This document shows, in pieces, positions 8,298-17,351 of a stretch of 45,924 bases of DNA; within the stretch, counting starts at the first letter, position 1; each line of letters begins with the position of its first letter. The notes beneath the pieces are model-generated. The model did not search any database, was not told where the DNA came from, and was given only the letters and a program-made list of their open reading frames with translations. Position numbers and translations under genes: made by a program. Location of the stretch: contig NZ_JAABNN010000027.1 of assembly GCF_009928415.1 (NCBI RefSeq), positions 1 through 45,924 of the forward strand. Reading direction: 5' to 3'. The stretch comes from Bacillus sp. USDA818B3_A. GTDB taxonomy: Bacteria > Bacillota > Bacilli > Bacillales > Cytobacillaceae.

Positions 8298-9869
8298 CTA
8301 TTTTTCTAAGTTTTCTTTAGCCGATACTTGACGGAATAATTTTCCCCAATTTTCGATAAAATGTTCTTCACTAAACTTTGAAGTCACTTCACTTGCATGT
8401 TTAGACATTTCCTCGATTAATACAGGGTTGTCAAAGGCATAAATAATTTTTTCAGCTAAGGCATCAATATCTTTATCCTTTACTAGAAATCCGTTAGTGC
8501 CATCAATAATCATATCACTTGGGCCGTATTTTAAATCATATGAAATAACAGGACAACCAACAGATAAACTTTCTAATATGACCAACCCAAATCCTTCGTG
8601 GTCACTGGATAATACAGAAAAAGCAGCGCTCTTGTATACATTAGAAGGGTTATTAGTAAAACCCATTAGGCGAACATTTTTTTGTACCTTTTTCTTTTTT
8701 ATTAATTTAGTTAATTTTTCTTCATCTTTGCCAGTCCCGTAAATCTCCAATTTTACGTCAGGTAAAGTCTCAAGTACTTTAGAAAATGCCAAAATGGCAT
8801 GATCAATTTGCTTTTGAGGAGCAAGCCGCCCTATTAATACAGCTTTTTTCATATCTTTAGGAATGGTTTCATCATTTAATTGTGGTGCATCTTTATAAGC
8901 ATGTGGAATTAAAAAGAAATTTGACTTTTCTCCGTATCGAGACACAATATCGCTTTTTTGTTTATTTGTTAAAATGACAATGGCATCAGGTTTATCGATA
9001 TTTTCAAAAACCTCTTTATTTTCCTTAAGTAAAGGAGAATCAAAATTCCTAGGCTTTTCTAAATGTACATCATGCGTCATGAATATTTTAAACGCATGTT
9101 TGTTTTTATAGGACATGATAATTGGATCAGCAGCTCGTGCTTCAGAAATAATAAAATTTTTCTCTTCGTTATTAGTCAAAATATCAAGAAAATAATGCTG
9201 CATCTGTAAGTCACTATCTAATACTGTAATTATTTCACCACTTTGGTCATAGATTTGGATTCTTTCTACTTGGTTTTCATTGTCCACTAACTTAAACCAC
9301 TTCGTCATATATGCAGAACCATTTTTTCGATAAAAGATAGTTTGTCTAACAATATCAGGACTAAATAAATCATAATAATGAGTACGATGAATATAACCCA
9401 TATTGTCATATTCATCAGTTTTATATCGATATCTGTTCTCATTAAAGTGATGAACCACTTTTAAGTTTCCTTCTTGGTCGAATCTTTTGTACTTTTTATA
9501 TAGGCCGTTGTAAAAAAACCTATAGATGTTTGTTCCTTGCTGGTGATAGACTAATCCTTCTTCCTCGACTTTATTCTCTTTTTTCTCGTACTGAACCGAT
9601 TCACGACGGAAATAGTCATATAAATTAATAAAATGAATACTATTTGACATGATTTTTCTATCTCTTAAATTGTCAATAACAGATCCATAATTGGGATTAT
9701 AATTAAATGTAACAACTGTGGAATGAACATTGGCATATTGACCAAATAATCTTCCTCTTTGAAACATAGAGGAGGTTAATCCCCCGAAGCTCTCACCGAA
9801 TTTCGATGTAACAAAAAAGTAATTCCCATCGGGAAAAGCAGTGTGATTAGTGTGTTCCGATTCTAACAT
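8298..9869 (-). CDS. Glycosyltransferase, TagE/TarM-like (poly-glycerophosphate glucosyltransferase type)
   Basis: 523 aa. The N-terminal 230 residues are beta-rich and resemble the domain (formerly DUF1975) at the front of TagE, TarM and GtfA, which helps trimerise these enzymes and bind polymer. The C-terminal half is a GT-B fold GT4 domain: LIGRLAPQKQIDHAI (345-359), the donor-site EX7E motif EGFGLVILE (425-433) and GCPVISYD (438-445). TagE adds alpha-glucose from UDP-glucose to WTA glycerols in the cytoplasm; B. subtilis TagE is longer (about 670 aa). ATG start with AGAGGGG upstream. It follows the 1133-aa TagF-like gene by 27 bp on the same strand and so would be the last gene of that operon. 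Sugar (Glc or GlcNAc) and acceptor are not known. Confidence 0.78.
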   Translation of the reverse strand: MLESEHTNHTAFPDGNYFFVTSKFGESFGGLTSSMFQRGRLFGQYANVHSTVVTFNYNPNYGSVIDNLRDRKIMSNSIHFINLYDYFRRESVQYEKKENKVEEEGLVYHQQGTNIYRFFYNGLYKKYKRFDQEGNLKVVHHFNENRYRYKTDEYDNMGYIHRTHYYDLFSPDIVRQTIFYRKNGSAYMTKWFKLVDNENQVERIQIYDQSGEIITVLDSDLQMQHYFLDILTNNEEKNFIISEARAADPIIMSYKNKHAFKIFMTHDVHLEKPRNFDSPLLKENKEVFENIDKPDAIVILTNKQKSDIVSRYGEKSNFFLIPHAYKDAPQLNDETIPKDMKKAVLIGRLAPQKQIDHAILAFSKVLETLPDVKLEIYGTGKDEEKLTKLIKKKKVQKNVRLMGFTNNPSNVYKSAAFSVLSSDHEGFGLVILESLSVGCPVISYDLKYGPSDMIIDGTNGFLVKDKDIDALAEKIIYAFDNPVLIEEMSKHASEVTSKFSEEHFIENWGKLFRQVSAKENLEK

Positions 9870-9896
9870 ATAAGCCCCTCTTCACAATAAGTAAGA

Positions 9897-12800
9897 TTAT
9901 TTTTTATATAGTACTTTTTTATGTTTCTTTATTTCTTTGAAAATCCTCTCTGAATTTTGTCTGTCGTGATATTTAATATGCTTAGCACGATAAGGTTTAA
10001 ATTTCTCTTTCTCAGTAAAGTCTCGTTGAATGTATTCATCAATTAAATCAACCATTCCATCCACTGTGAAAGCTCGGTCACCAAATAATTCTGTTTCCAT
10101 GTTAATATAGCTGCCTTCATATTGATTATATTCATCAATATCGAACTGATAAAAGAGAACAGGTTTTGACATATAGAACATATCCCATGCAATGCTCGAA
10201 TAATCGGTGACTAAAATGGAAGATTCCATAATCTTTTGGTTAACCTTGATATCCCCAAATTGATAAATATTTATATCAGGATTATCAATTTCAAAATTCC
10301 CAATATATTCTTTGAACTTTGGATGGATAAAGAAACTTAACTGAATATTATGGTCACTAACCATTTTCTGTAAACGCTCAGAAGTTAACAGGCCAAAATA
10401 GTGCTTGTAATAATCGGTCGCTAGAAACTCTTCTTGTGTCATCCCCTCTAACCATGTTCTCCATGTTGGCATAACAAAGATTTCTTTCTTTTCTACCTGT
10501 TGTGATTTATCTTCTAATACATCCCAACGTGCGAGACCTGTCACGATAATTTCGTTGTTTTTATAATTAAAATAATCCTTAATGATGGTTCTTTCATAGT
10601 CGGAGCTGACCACAAATAAGTCAACTGCATTATTCTTAGTTTTATTTAGTCCGCCGGTATGAGCTTGCTTTAATCCAAATACGCCGTGTTGAAGAAAGAC
10701 TATTTTTTTTCTATCCAGCGCATTTTTTAATCGGCCTTTTTGAACTCGGATATTCACACTATGGACTTTTAATTCTGATGCAATAAATAATTTAGCTGCA
10801 TAAGTATAAACCATGTGTTTAAAACTCTTTAATTTAAGGACCCTGTCCTTTTGCTTAGCCAAGGTCTTAAAATCCTTAGAATCTTTATCAATTACATAGA
10901 AATAATTCTTGTGTTTATTATTTTCATAACAATACTTAAAGAAGTAGTAACCATTATCCTGAGCAGTTTGTGAGAATTTTTCGAAACCGATCCAAATATC
11001 CTTTTTATCAAAGTACTTCTTAAATAAACGATAAGTGTAATAGGCTAAATCCTCCTTGATTTTATGCCAATTTGTTTCGTATTTTTCCTCTGGCCGATAG
11101 GTAAAGGATAATTCTTTGTTTACAGTTATATAGGGATAAATAATATAGCCGTTAGTGAAATTATATTGATTTTTTATTAAATGTTTATTTATATCGACTT
11201 TTACATTGGATGTGGGATTTTTCACCCTAATATTTACTATTTCAGTACCGGCTTGAACAGCAATGTATAGATCCCAGTAAAATGGTTGAAATTCAAACGC
11301 ATTTACATTAATGACAGTTTGTATATAAACACCATTTTCAAGTTTATCTGTACGTATAGGATTAATTTTGTATTCTAGAGATTCTCCAGACCCTCTCAAT
11401 ACTAATTTTAAAGAATCTATAGCAAAGTCGGCTAAGTCAACCATTGTTAAGTTAACACCAATCGTGACATGATTTTTTTTCATATCAAATGTTACTAGTT
11501 GAATTTTTGACTCATACTTTTCTGAAAGAAGTTTATTATATGGTTTGATTACACAAGATAAATAATTTTTATTCGTAAGGTAAAATCCAAGAACATTATT
11601 GGTATCAGTAATTACTTGATTGGTAATGGCAGGAAAATATCTTTGATGCTTTGGTTTTAAACTCTGGCTTAATAGTCCGACCTTTCCTTTTAATATCAAA
11701 TCACCTTGCAAAACTTTCAAATATATATCCCATCTTGAGTCTTCTGAGATTGCACTTGCTATAAAGTCGTCCAAAACACAAACAAGGTATCCCTCTTGGT
11801 CAAGATTTAAATCATATTCATAAACCTCTTTTTTTCCTCTCGCTGTAAAACCCAGGGTTATCTGATGTGCATGATGAACTGTTTCGTTGAATAGTAATCT
11901 TAATGCACTGTTATTTATTTTTATATCCTTTAAATCAAAGTTGACAGGTATACTTTCATAAGCAAATTGTTTAAAGCTTTCTTCTGTTTCAATGCGGAAT
12001 TCAAGAATGTTCATTTCGGATAAAAATGGAACAAGAAGTTGCGAATCCTTTAGTTTAAAAGGAGAAAATGTCCGGAATTTATTTTCAGCTATCCAAGCCG
12101 TCTCTAATTTAAACTTAAAAACATTACTCAGAAAAGTATCCTCTTGTATAGATTCATCATCGGTTGGTAAAATTACCACATCTTGATCTGGGAAGGTTTC
12201 GAATCTGGCAATTAATTCATAATCCGACATAGCGTTTATGTTTTGAAAAGTGGCTATCATACTCTTATTGGTTAGTGTCAGTATGGAGTCCTCACTTAGC
12301 TCAATGGTACCAGTAAAAAGGATTTCACCTTTGTGCTTCTTATTTCGTAAATAAAGTTTGACTCGATTGTCCAAAAATTGATTTATGACGTTATCGGAAA
12401 GCATTACCTTTAAATTTCCCTCAGTATCAACATCCAAACGATTTATGGGGAGGGAAGAAATCTTATTATAGCCCCAGAAGGTTAGTTCGCCATTAGTGGT
12501 TAAATAAGGAACAATCGTCTCAATTGATGTCTGGATAGGTTTATAGAAAACCTGTTGATGGGACATTTGGCCAGGAAAGGCAATTCCAACTCTCCGTTTA
12601 ATGATGGAGTGTTTTATTTTTTGTTCAATGTACAAATCGTACCTGTGATCTTTGGAAAAATTTATATTCAAATTTACCTCTAGTTTTATATTATCAATTG
12701 AGGTCTCAATAATTTCATAAGGTAAAATGATGGATTTCTTTTTATGTTTCCGATCCACCAATGTTACAAAAAATTCCTTGAAATCTAGATTCTGATTAAC

Positions 12801-13298
12801 ATACCTTGGGAAGGTGATAAAAGCTTTGCTTCCAGTAAAATTTAGTTCTATAGCTGTTATTTTACTGGAATAAGTTTTAGCAAATGCATTTGTGATTCTT
12901 AAGCTATCCCCATAAAGGATAGACAATTCTCCTTTTTTAGTTAGATATGGAACCACACTCGTTTTATAATTAACTGCAAAAACTTCGCTAAGATATCGAG
13001 ACTCATCTTGATCGGATGGAATATCAGTATACATAGGTCTGTATAGGGTCCCATCTTGATTAACCAAAAACACATCGAGTATGTTTCTTTCATCTTTTTT
13101 ATATGGAATTTTACTTAGGTCAAATTTTATTGAAGCTAAATTTCCATTTTGCTCTAGCAAAAATTCAAGTTCGATTGATAATTTGGATTCCCGATCCGTT
13201 AAGTGAATCATAGTGGGTTCAAAGTCTTTTTCGGCTTCACAATCCATAATTAAAAAGTTATTTTTCAAATCATATCTTGTTAAAGTAATTTTTTTCAT
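9897..13298 (-). CDS. Large TagF-like CDP-glycerol glycerophosphotransferase with five N-terminal repeats
   Basis: 1133 aa, far longer than TagF (about 750). The C-terminal catalytic region (about 740-1133) is the Glyphos_transf family: FLQHGVFGLK (His871), VTGLARWDVL, FVMPTWRTW, FFIHPKF (His992) and VTDYSSIAWDM (1030-1040). The N-terminal 730 residues contain a motif of the form (V/Y)P(Y/F)(L/I)T..G.L at 115, 262, 422, 571 and 720, so spaced 147-160 residues. A second motif, (Y/W)D(L/I)Y, is seen at about 219, 522 and 674. This means about five repeats of a beta-rich module of unknown function. No signal peptide or transmembrane segment is evident. It likely polymerises or extends poly-glycerophosphate (or another alditol phosphate) on the membrane inner face. 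It lies 44 bp after its 863-aa paralogue. Catalytic family is firm; repeat function is unknown. Confidence 0.82.
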   Translation of the reverse strand: MKKITLTRYDLKNNFLIMDCEAEKDFEPTMIHLTDRESKLSIELEFLLEQNGNLASIKFDLSKIPYKKDERNILDVFLVNQDGTLYRPMYTDIPSDQDESRYLSEVFAVNYKTSVVPYLTKKGELSILYGDSLRITNAFAKTYSSKITAIELNFTGSKAFITFPRYVNQNLDFKEFFVTLVDRKHKKKSIILPYEIIETSIDNIKLEVNLNINFSKDHRYDLYIEQKIKHSIIKRRVGIAFPGQMSHQQVFYKPIQTSIETIVPYLTTNGELTFWGYNKISSLPINRLDVDTEGNLKVMLSDNVINQFLDNRVKLYLRNKKHKGEILFTGTIELSEDSILTLTNKSMIATFQNINAMSDYELIARFETFPDQDVVILPTDDESIQEDTFLSNVFKFKLETAWIAENKFRTFSPFKLKDSQLLVPFLSEMNILEFRIETEESFKQFAYESIPVNFDLKDIKINNSALRLLFNETVHHAHQITLGFTARGKKEVYEYDLNLDQEGYLVCVLDDFIASAISEDSRWDIYLKVLQGDLILKGKVGLLSQSLKPKHQRYFPAITNQVITDTNNVLGFYLTNKNYLSCVIKPYNKLLSEKYESKIQLVTFDMKKNHVTIGVNLTMVDLADFAIDSLKLVLRGSGESLEYKINPIRTDKLENGVYIQTVINVNAFEFQPFYWDLYIAVQAGTEIVNIRVKNPTSNVKVDINKHLIKNQYNFTNGYIIYPYITVNKELSFTYRPEEKYETNWHKIKEDLAYYTYRLFKKYFDKKDIWIGFEKFSQTAQDNGYYFFKYCYENNKHKNYFYVIDKDSKDFKTLAKQKDRVLKLKSFKHMVYTYAAKLFIASELKVHSVNIRVQKGRLKNALDRKKIVFLQHGVFGLKQAHTGGLNKTKNNAVDLFVVSSDYERTIIKDYFNYKNNEIIVTGLARWDVLEDKSQQVEKKEIFVMPTWRTWLEGMTQEEFLATDYYKHYFGLLTSERLQKMVSDHNIQLSFFIHPKFKEYIGNFEIDNPDINIYQFGDIKVNQKIMESSILVTDYSSIAWDMFYMSKPVLFYQFDIDEYNQYEGSYINMETELFGDRAFTVDGMVDLIDEYIQRDFTEKEKFKPYRAKHIKYHDRQNSERIFKEIKKHKKVLYKK

Positions 13299-13342
13299 TA
13301 TAATGCTCCCTACTGTTAATCTTTGTTGTAAACTCCCTATTA

Positions 13343-15934
13343 CTATTTAATATCTGTAAGGATATTCTTTATACGATTTGCCGCTTTAAAGAGAACTGGG
13401 TTCTTCTTAGAAAGTGTCCATAATGTTCGAATGAGGGAGGAATCGAGTAGAAACATTCCTCGCTTTTTTTTATTTAACCGCTCAGCATTTTTCAAAATTT
13501 CCTGATAAATTCGATTGGAATTATTATGATCTGTGAATTTAAAATATTTCGTTCGTAATTGTGCATATTTTTCCTTTTCTTGAAAATTTCTTTCTGCATA
13601 ACTTTTAATTAGCGAAATAAGCTGTTCTGCTGTATAAGCCCCATCACCAAATAAATCTCTTTCCAAATCAATATAGCTTCCCTGATATTTAACATACTCC
13701 GAAAGATCAAATTGAAAAAAGATGACGGGTTTTTTCTGATAATACATATCCCACGAGACGCTAGAATAATCAGTAACTAATAAAGATGAACGCATTAATA
13801 ATTTATTTAACTGTATTTCACCAAACTGATATATTTTAATTCGGTTATTATTACTGGTAAATTGTTTAATATACTCCTTAAACTTTGGATGAATAAAGAA
13901 GTTAAGATAGATATTATGCTGGGTGAGAATTCCCTTTAGATCAGGAGAATTTAAAAGAGAAAAATATTGTTTATAGTATTCGGTTGTAACAAATTTCTCT
14001 TCTGGCAGATCATCCATCCAAGATCTCCAAGTGGGCATTAATAATATAGTTGATTGGCCCCCAGATTGATCAAATAAAACATCCCAACGACTTAGGCCGG
14101 TAATAATAATTTCCTCATCTTTATATCCAAAATTTTTCTTAATAATTTCCTTTTCGTGTTCGGAGGAAACGACAAATAAATCCACTGCATTATTACTTGT
14201 TTTTTTAAATACTTGGTCCACTCGCTTTAAACCAATTACGCCATGTTGTAAGAACACTTGGCGCTTTTGATTAATGGATCTTTTTAATAGGCCCTTTTGG
14301 GTGCGTATATCATAAACATGACCCTTTGATTCAGAGGAAATCAACAATTTTGCTGCAAATAGATAAATCATATATTTAAAGCTCATATATTGGATGACTT
14401 TATCATTCATGGATTCCAAGTTATGATAATCAGGGGAATCCTTTTTTATGATATAGTAAAAGTCCTTTTTCTTACCTTTTTGATAACAATACTGAAAAAA
14501 GTAAAAACCATTGTCTTGAGCACTATCAGCAAATTTCTCAAATCCGAGCCAAATATTTCTCTTATCGAAATACCACTTAAACAATATATAAATATAATAC
14601 GCAAGCGTTTCTTTAAAGTAATTGAAAGAGGTTTCGTATACCTCTTTTTCTTTATAAAGTAATGCGATTGTATTGGCTGCAGTGATATAGGGATAAACCC
14701 AATACCCATTATCGTAAATATAGGATTGTCTAATTGATTTCTTATTTAAATGACTTCTTACATTACCTGCGGGGTTATTTAAGCGAATCATATAATCATT
14801 GTGATTAACATTAACGAGCAGGTAAAAATCCCAATAGTAATTTTGCAGTTCAAGGGATGAAATATCAATTGAAAATTTTATTATACTTTTTGTTTGTGAC
14901 ACCTTTTCATCAGAAATTGGAAAGTTATACTGGATAGGCTCGGTTTTGCTTCTGTATTTTAATACTAAGGATTTCACAGTAAATGAGCTAACATTCGGAA
15001 GCTGAAGATTTAGCGTACCTTCTATAATCTTATCTACCATATGAAATCTGATAACTTTTAAGTGCGATTCTAATTTTTCATTTGCTAAGTGAAAAGGTTC
15101 TCTTATGACTAATGCAAAACCATTTTTCTCTGTTATATATGGAGTAACGACATGTATCCCTTCAGTTGGTATTGAATCAAGATACCTTTTGTATTTAGAA
15201 ACAGGCTCTTGGTCGAAGAGCCCTAGTTGACTTCTTCCGCTTATACCAAAGTTATTGGTTGTTTCAATAAAGAAGTCCCATCGAGATGGTTGATTATAGT
15301 AGGCTTTAATAAATGAATTCAAATTAATCTTTATTTGCTGTTTCCCGTCAATAGTGGTTGTTGCTGCGTCAGGATGCCACTCTGTCTTTGAACCTCGTTC
15401 AACTAAAACTAATTGTGACGTTTGCATGGCTGGTGCTATTATAAAAAAAGATAAGGTATTGTCTAGTAAGTTAAGCTCAACGTCTCTTATGATGGTTTTC
15501 TCTTTTTTCAGGCCTTGATAAATCTTTAATGGATTCCCGTATGCAAGAGCAAGCTGGCTTCCTTTGATAAAAAAATGTAATTGATTCCCATTTGGGACTT
15601 GGTATGGTAAGGAATAGGTGATTTTATTTCTTAAGGTGTTGGATTGGGGAACCAACATATAGTTTTCATTGTTTGAAAGTGAAACATAGATATTAAGTAT
15701 TTCTACGTTATTCCGTGGATTCGGAAAATCAATAGTATGTAAAGGGAGCGAAAAGTATAATTCCTCTTTATTTAATTTGGTTATTTTTGCTTCGATAACT
15801 TTGCGCTCTTTTAATGTTTTATGGACTAAGGTAACTTTTATTTCACTTTTTAAACAGTGGTTTTTATTTACTTTTATCGAACCTGTGAAGTTTCCGTTTT
15901 TAATATCTATATCTGATAACAATAATTTTCTCAC
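13343..15934 (-). CDS. TagF-like CDP-glycerol glycerophosphotransferase with three N-terminal repeats
   Basis: 863 aa, a paralogue of the 1133-aa neighbour. The catalytic region has FLQHGVIGLK (His564), ITGLSRWDVL, LLMPTWRSW, FFIHPKF (His682) and VTDYSSVSWDM (720-730). Its N-terminal half holds only three of the ~150-residue modules, with motifs at 108 (LPYQV), 263 (TPYIT) and 413 (YPYIT) and RWDFF/YWDFY at 218 and 368. A C-terminal tail of about 40 residues (NKKKRGMFLLDSS onward) is absent from the neighbour. GTG start with a strong AAGGGGGGAG site. It is first of the minus-strand trio (863-aa, 1133-aa, TagE-like), separated from galU copy 1 by a terminator, so it has its own promoter in 15935-16130. 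No clear consensus was seen there. The two genes probably arose by duplication and then gained or lost modules. Confidence 0.82.
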   Translation of the reverse strand: MRKLLLSDIDIKNGNFTGSIKVNKNHCLKSEIKVTLVHKTLKERKVIEAKITKLNKEELYFSLPLHTIDFPNPRNNVEILNIYVSLSNNENYMLVPQSNTLRNKITYSLPYQVPNGNQLHFFIKGSQLALAYGNPLKIYQGLKKEKTIIRDVELNLLDNTLSFFIIAPAMQTSQLVLVERGSKTEWHPDAATTTIDGKQQIKINLNSFIKAYYNQPSRWDFFIETTNNFGISGRSQLGLFDQEPVSKYKRYLDSIPTEGIHVVTPYITEKNGFALVIREPFHLANEKLESHLKVIRFHMVDKIIEGTLNLQLPNVSSFTVKSLVLKYRSKTEPIQYNFPISDEKVSQTKSIIKFSIDISSLELQNYYWDFYLLVNVNHNDYMIRLNNPAGNVRSHLNKKSIRQSYIYDNGYWVYPYITAANTIALLYKEKEVYETSFNYFKETLAYYIYILFKWYFDKRNIWLGFEKFADSAQDNGFYFFQYCYQKGKKKDFYYIIKKDSPDYHNLESMNDKVIQYMSFKYMIYLFAAKLLISSESKGHVYDIRTQKGLLKRSINQKRQVFLQHGVIGLKRVDQVFKKTSNNAVDLFVVSSEHEKEIIKKNFGYKDEEIIITGLSRWDVLFDQSGGQSTILLMPTWRSWMDDLPEEKFVTTEYYKQYFSLLNSPDLKGILTQHNIYLNFFIHPKFKEYIKQFTSNNNRIKIYQFGEIQLNKLLMRSSLLVTDYSSVSWDMYYQKKPVIFFQFDLSEYVKYQGSYIDLERDLFGDGAYTAEQLISLIKSYAERNFQEKEKYAQLRTKYFKFTDHNNSNRIYQEILKNAERLNKKKRGMFLLDSSLIRTLWTLSKKNPVLFKAANRIKNILTDIK

Positions 15935-16132
15935 CTGCTACTCCCCCCTTCCTTCCGTAATAAAATGTTCAAGCTATTTAAGAAACACTACATATTTTAA
16001 CATTATTATCCCTTATTCGGCAGAAAATGATGATAATAATGCGAAAATTTGCTATATCTTGCATTTAAAGGATGAATTGAGCAAGAATATACTCATCTTA
16101 TAAATTTTACCTAGGTTGAAATTGCTATACAG

Positions 16133-16162
16133 GAAAAACCCTTTTTCCTCAAGAAAAAGGGT
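16133..16162 (-). terminator. Intrinsic terminator of galU copy 1
   Basis: ACCCTTTTTC (16138-16147) pairs with GAAAAAGGGT (16153-16162). On the minus strand the stem is followed by five T. It separates galU from the downstream TagF-like genes. Confidence 0.85.
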
Positions 16163-16188
16163 AAAGAACCTAAACAGCTAAAGCAGTA

Positions 16189-17073
16189 TTAATTTGTAAC
16201 ACTTTCTTTTTTTAGAATTTCATTTAGAAATTCCAAAACATCATGTCGAAGATCTTTGTCTTGCAGGGCAAAATCGATGGTCGTTTTGACAAAACCAATC
16301 TTCTCACCCACATCATATCTTTTACCTTCAAAATCGTAGGCAAATACACGCTGAATATTGTTTAGTTGCTGTATGGCATCGGTAAGTTGAATTTCCCCGC
16401 CTGCTCCAGTTTGTTGATTTTCTAGAAACATGAAGATTTCAGGTGTTAATACATACCGCCCCATTATGGCTAGATTTGAAGGAGCCGTACCCTTTTTTGG
16501 CTTTTCGACAAAATTATTTACCTGATAGCGACGTCCTTCCTGGGCTAGAGGATCGATAATTCCATAACGATTCGTTTCATCATCTGGAACGGTCTGGACG
16601 CCAATCACGGAGGAATGAGTTTCCTCATATTGGTTAATTAATTGTTTAAGACAAGGCACTTGACCTTGGACAATATCATCACCTAGTAGTACAGCAAACG
16701 GCTCATCACCGATGAAATTTCTAGCACACCATACAGCATGTCCTAAGCCTTTAGGTTCCTTCTGTCTAATATAATGAATATCTGCAAGGTTAGAAACATA
16801 ATTAACTTTTTCCAATAAGCTATACTTTTCCTTCTCCAGCAAGTTTTGCTCTAATTCTGGTGTATTATCAAAGTGGTCTTCAATGGCGCGTTTTGACTTT
16901 CCGGTTACAATAATAATATCTTCAATACCGGATTGAATGGCTTCTTCCACGATATATTGAATGGTTGGTTTATCTACAATTGGTAACATTTCTTTTGGCA
17001 TAGCTTTCGTAGCTGGCAGGAAGCGTGTCCCTAATCCAGCAGCAGGTATAATTGCTTTTCTAACTTTTTTCAC
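16189..17073 (-). CDS. galU: UTP-glucose-1-phosphate uridylyltransferase, copy 1
   Basis: 294 aa from the GTG at 17073. A longer ATG start at 17091 has no ribosome site, whereas GGAGTGGGG sits about 7 nt before the GTG, and the copy at 26301 begins at the same residue. It makes UDP-glucose from Glc-1-P and UTP for WTA glucosylation, glycolipid and EPS. Signatures: AAGLGTRFLPATKAMPKEML (nucleotide-binding loop), VDKPTIQYIVEEA, LGDDIV, NFVEKP and KRYDVGEKIGFVKT. It is a single-gene unit ended by a terminator and divergent from tagH. A close homologue, similar along its whole length, lies at 26301-27194 on the other strand. Confidence 0.93.
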   Translation of the reverse strand: MKKVRKAIIPAAGLGTRFLPATKAMPKEMLPIVDKPTIQYIVEEAIQSGIEDIIIVTGKSKRAIEDHFDNTPELEQNLLEKEKYSLLEKVNYVSNLADIHYIRQKEPKGLGHAVWCARNFIGDEPFAVLLGDDIVQGQVPCLKQLINQYEETHSSVIGVQTVPDDETNRYGIIDPLAQEGRRYQVNNFVEKPKKGTAPSNLAIMGRYVLTPEIFMFLENQQTGAGGEIQLTDAIQQLNNIQRVFAYDFEGKRYDVGEKIGFVKTTIDFALQDKDLRHDVLEFLNEILKKESVTN

Positions 17074-17210
17074 CTTAGTACCCCACTCCATTTTTCTGCA
17101 TAATTTGACATTATTAAGTCTAAATGAAATTGAAAAAGTTGTAAATATAAATAGGAATAAAATCCTATTGCTTTAAAAATAGACCTTTTTTTGGCAATTT
17201 CCAACAAATT

Positions 17211-17240
17211 CTGACCTTCTTTTTAGATATGTGCTATTAT
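17211..17240 (+). promoter_or_regulatory. Candidate sigma-A promoter for tagH
   Basis: CTGACC (17211-17216) as a weak -35, 18 bp, then TATTAT (17235-17240) preceded by TGC, which makes an extended -10. Transcription would start about 105 bp before the tagH ATG. Confidence 0.5.
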
Positions 17241-17351
17241 GAAAAGTGAGTTTTTTTAAAAAAAAACCGTGTACTTATTTTCCTCATTGTAGAAAATAAA
17301 ATAACTACAAAATTAAGTCATAGTTGGAAATAATATTAGTAAGGAGCAACC

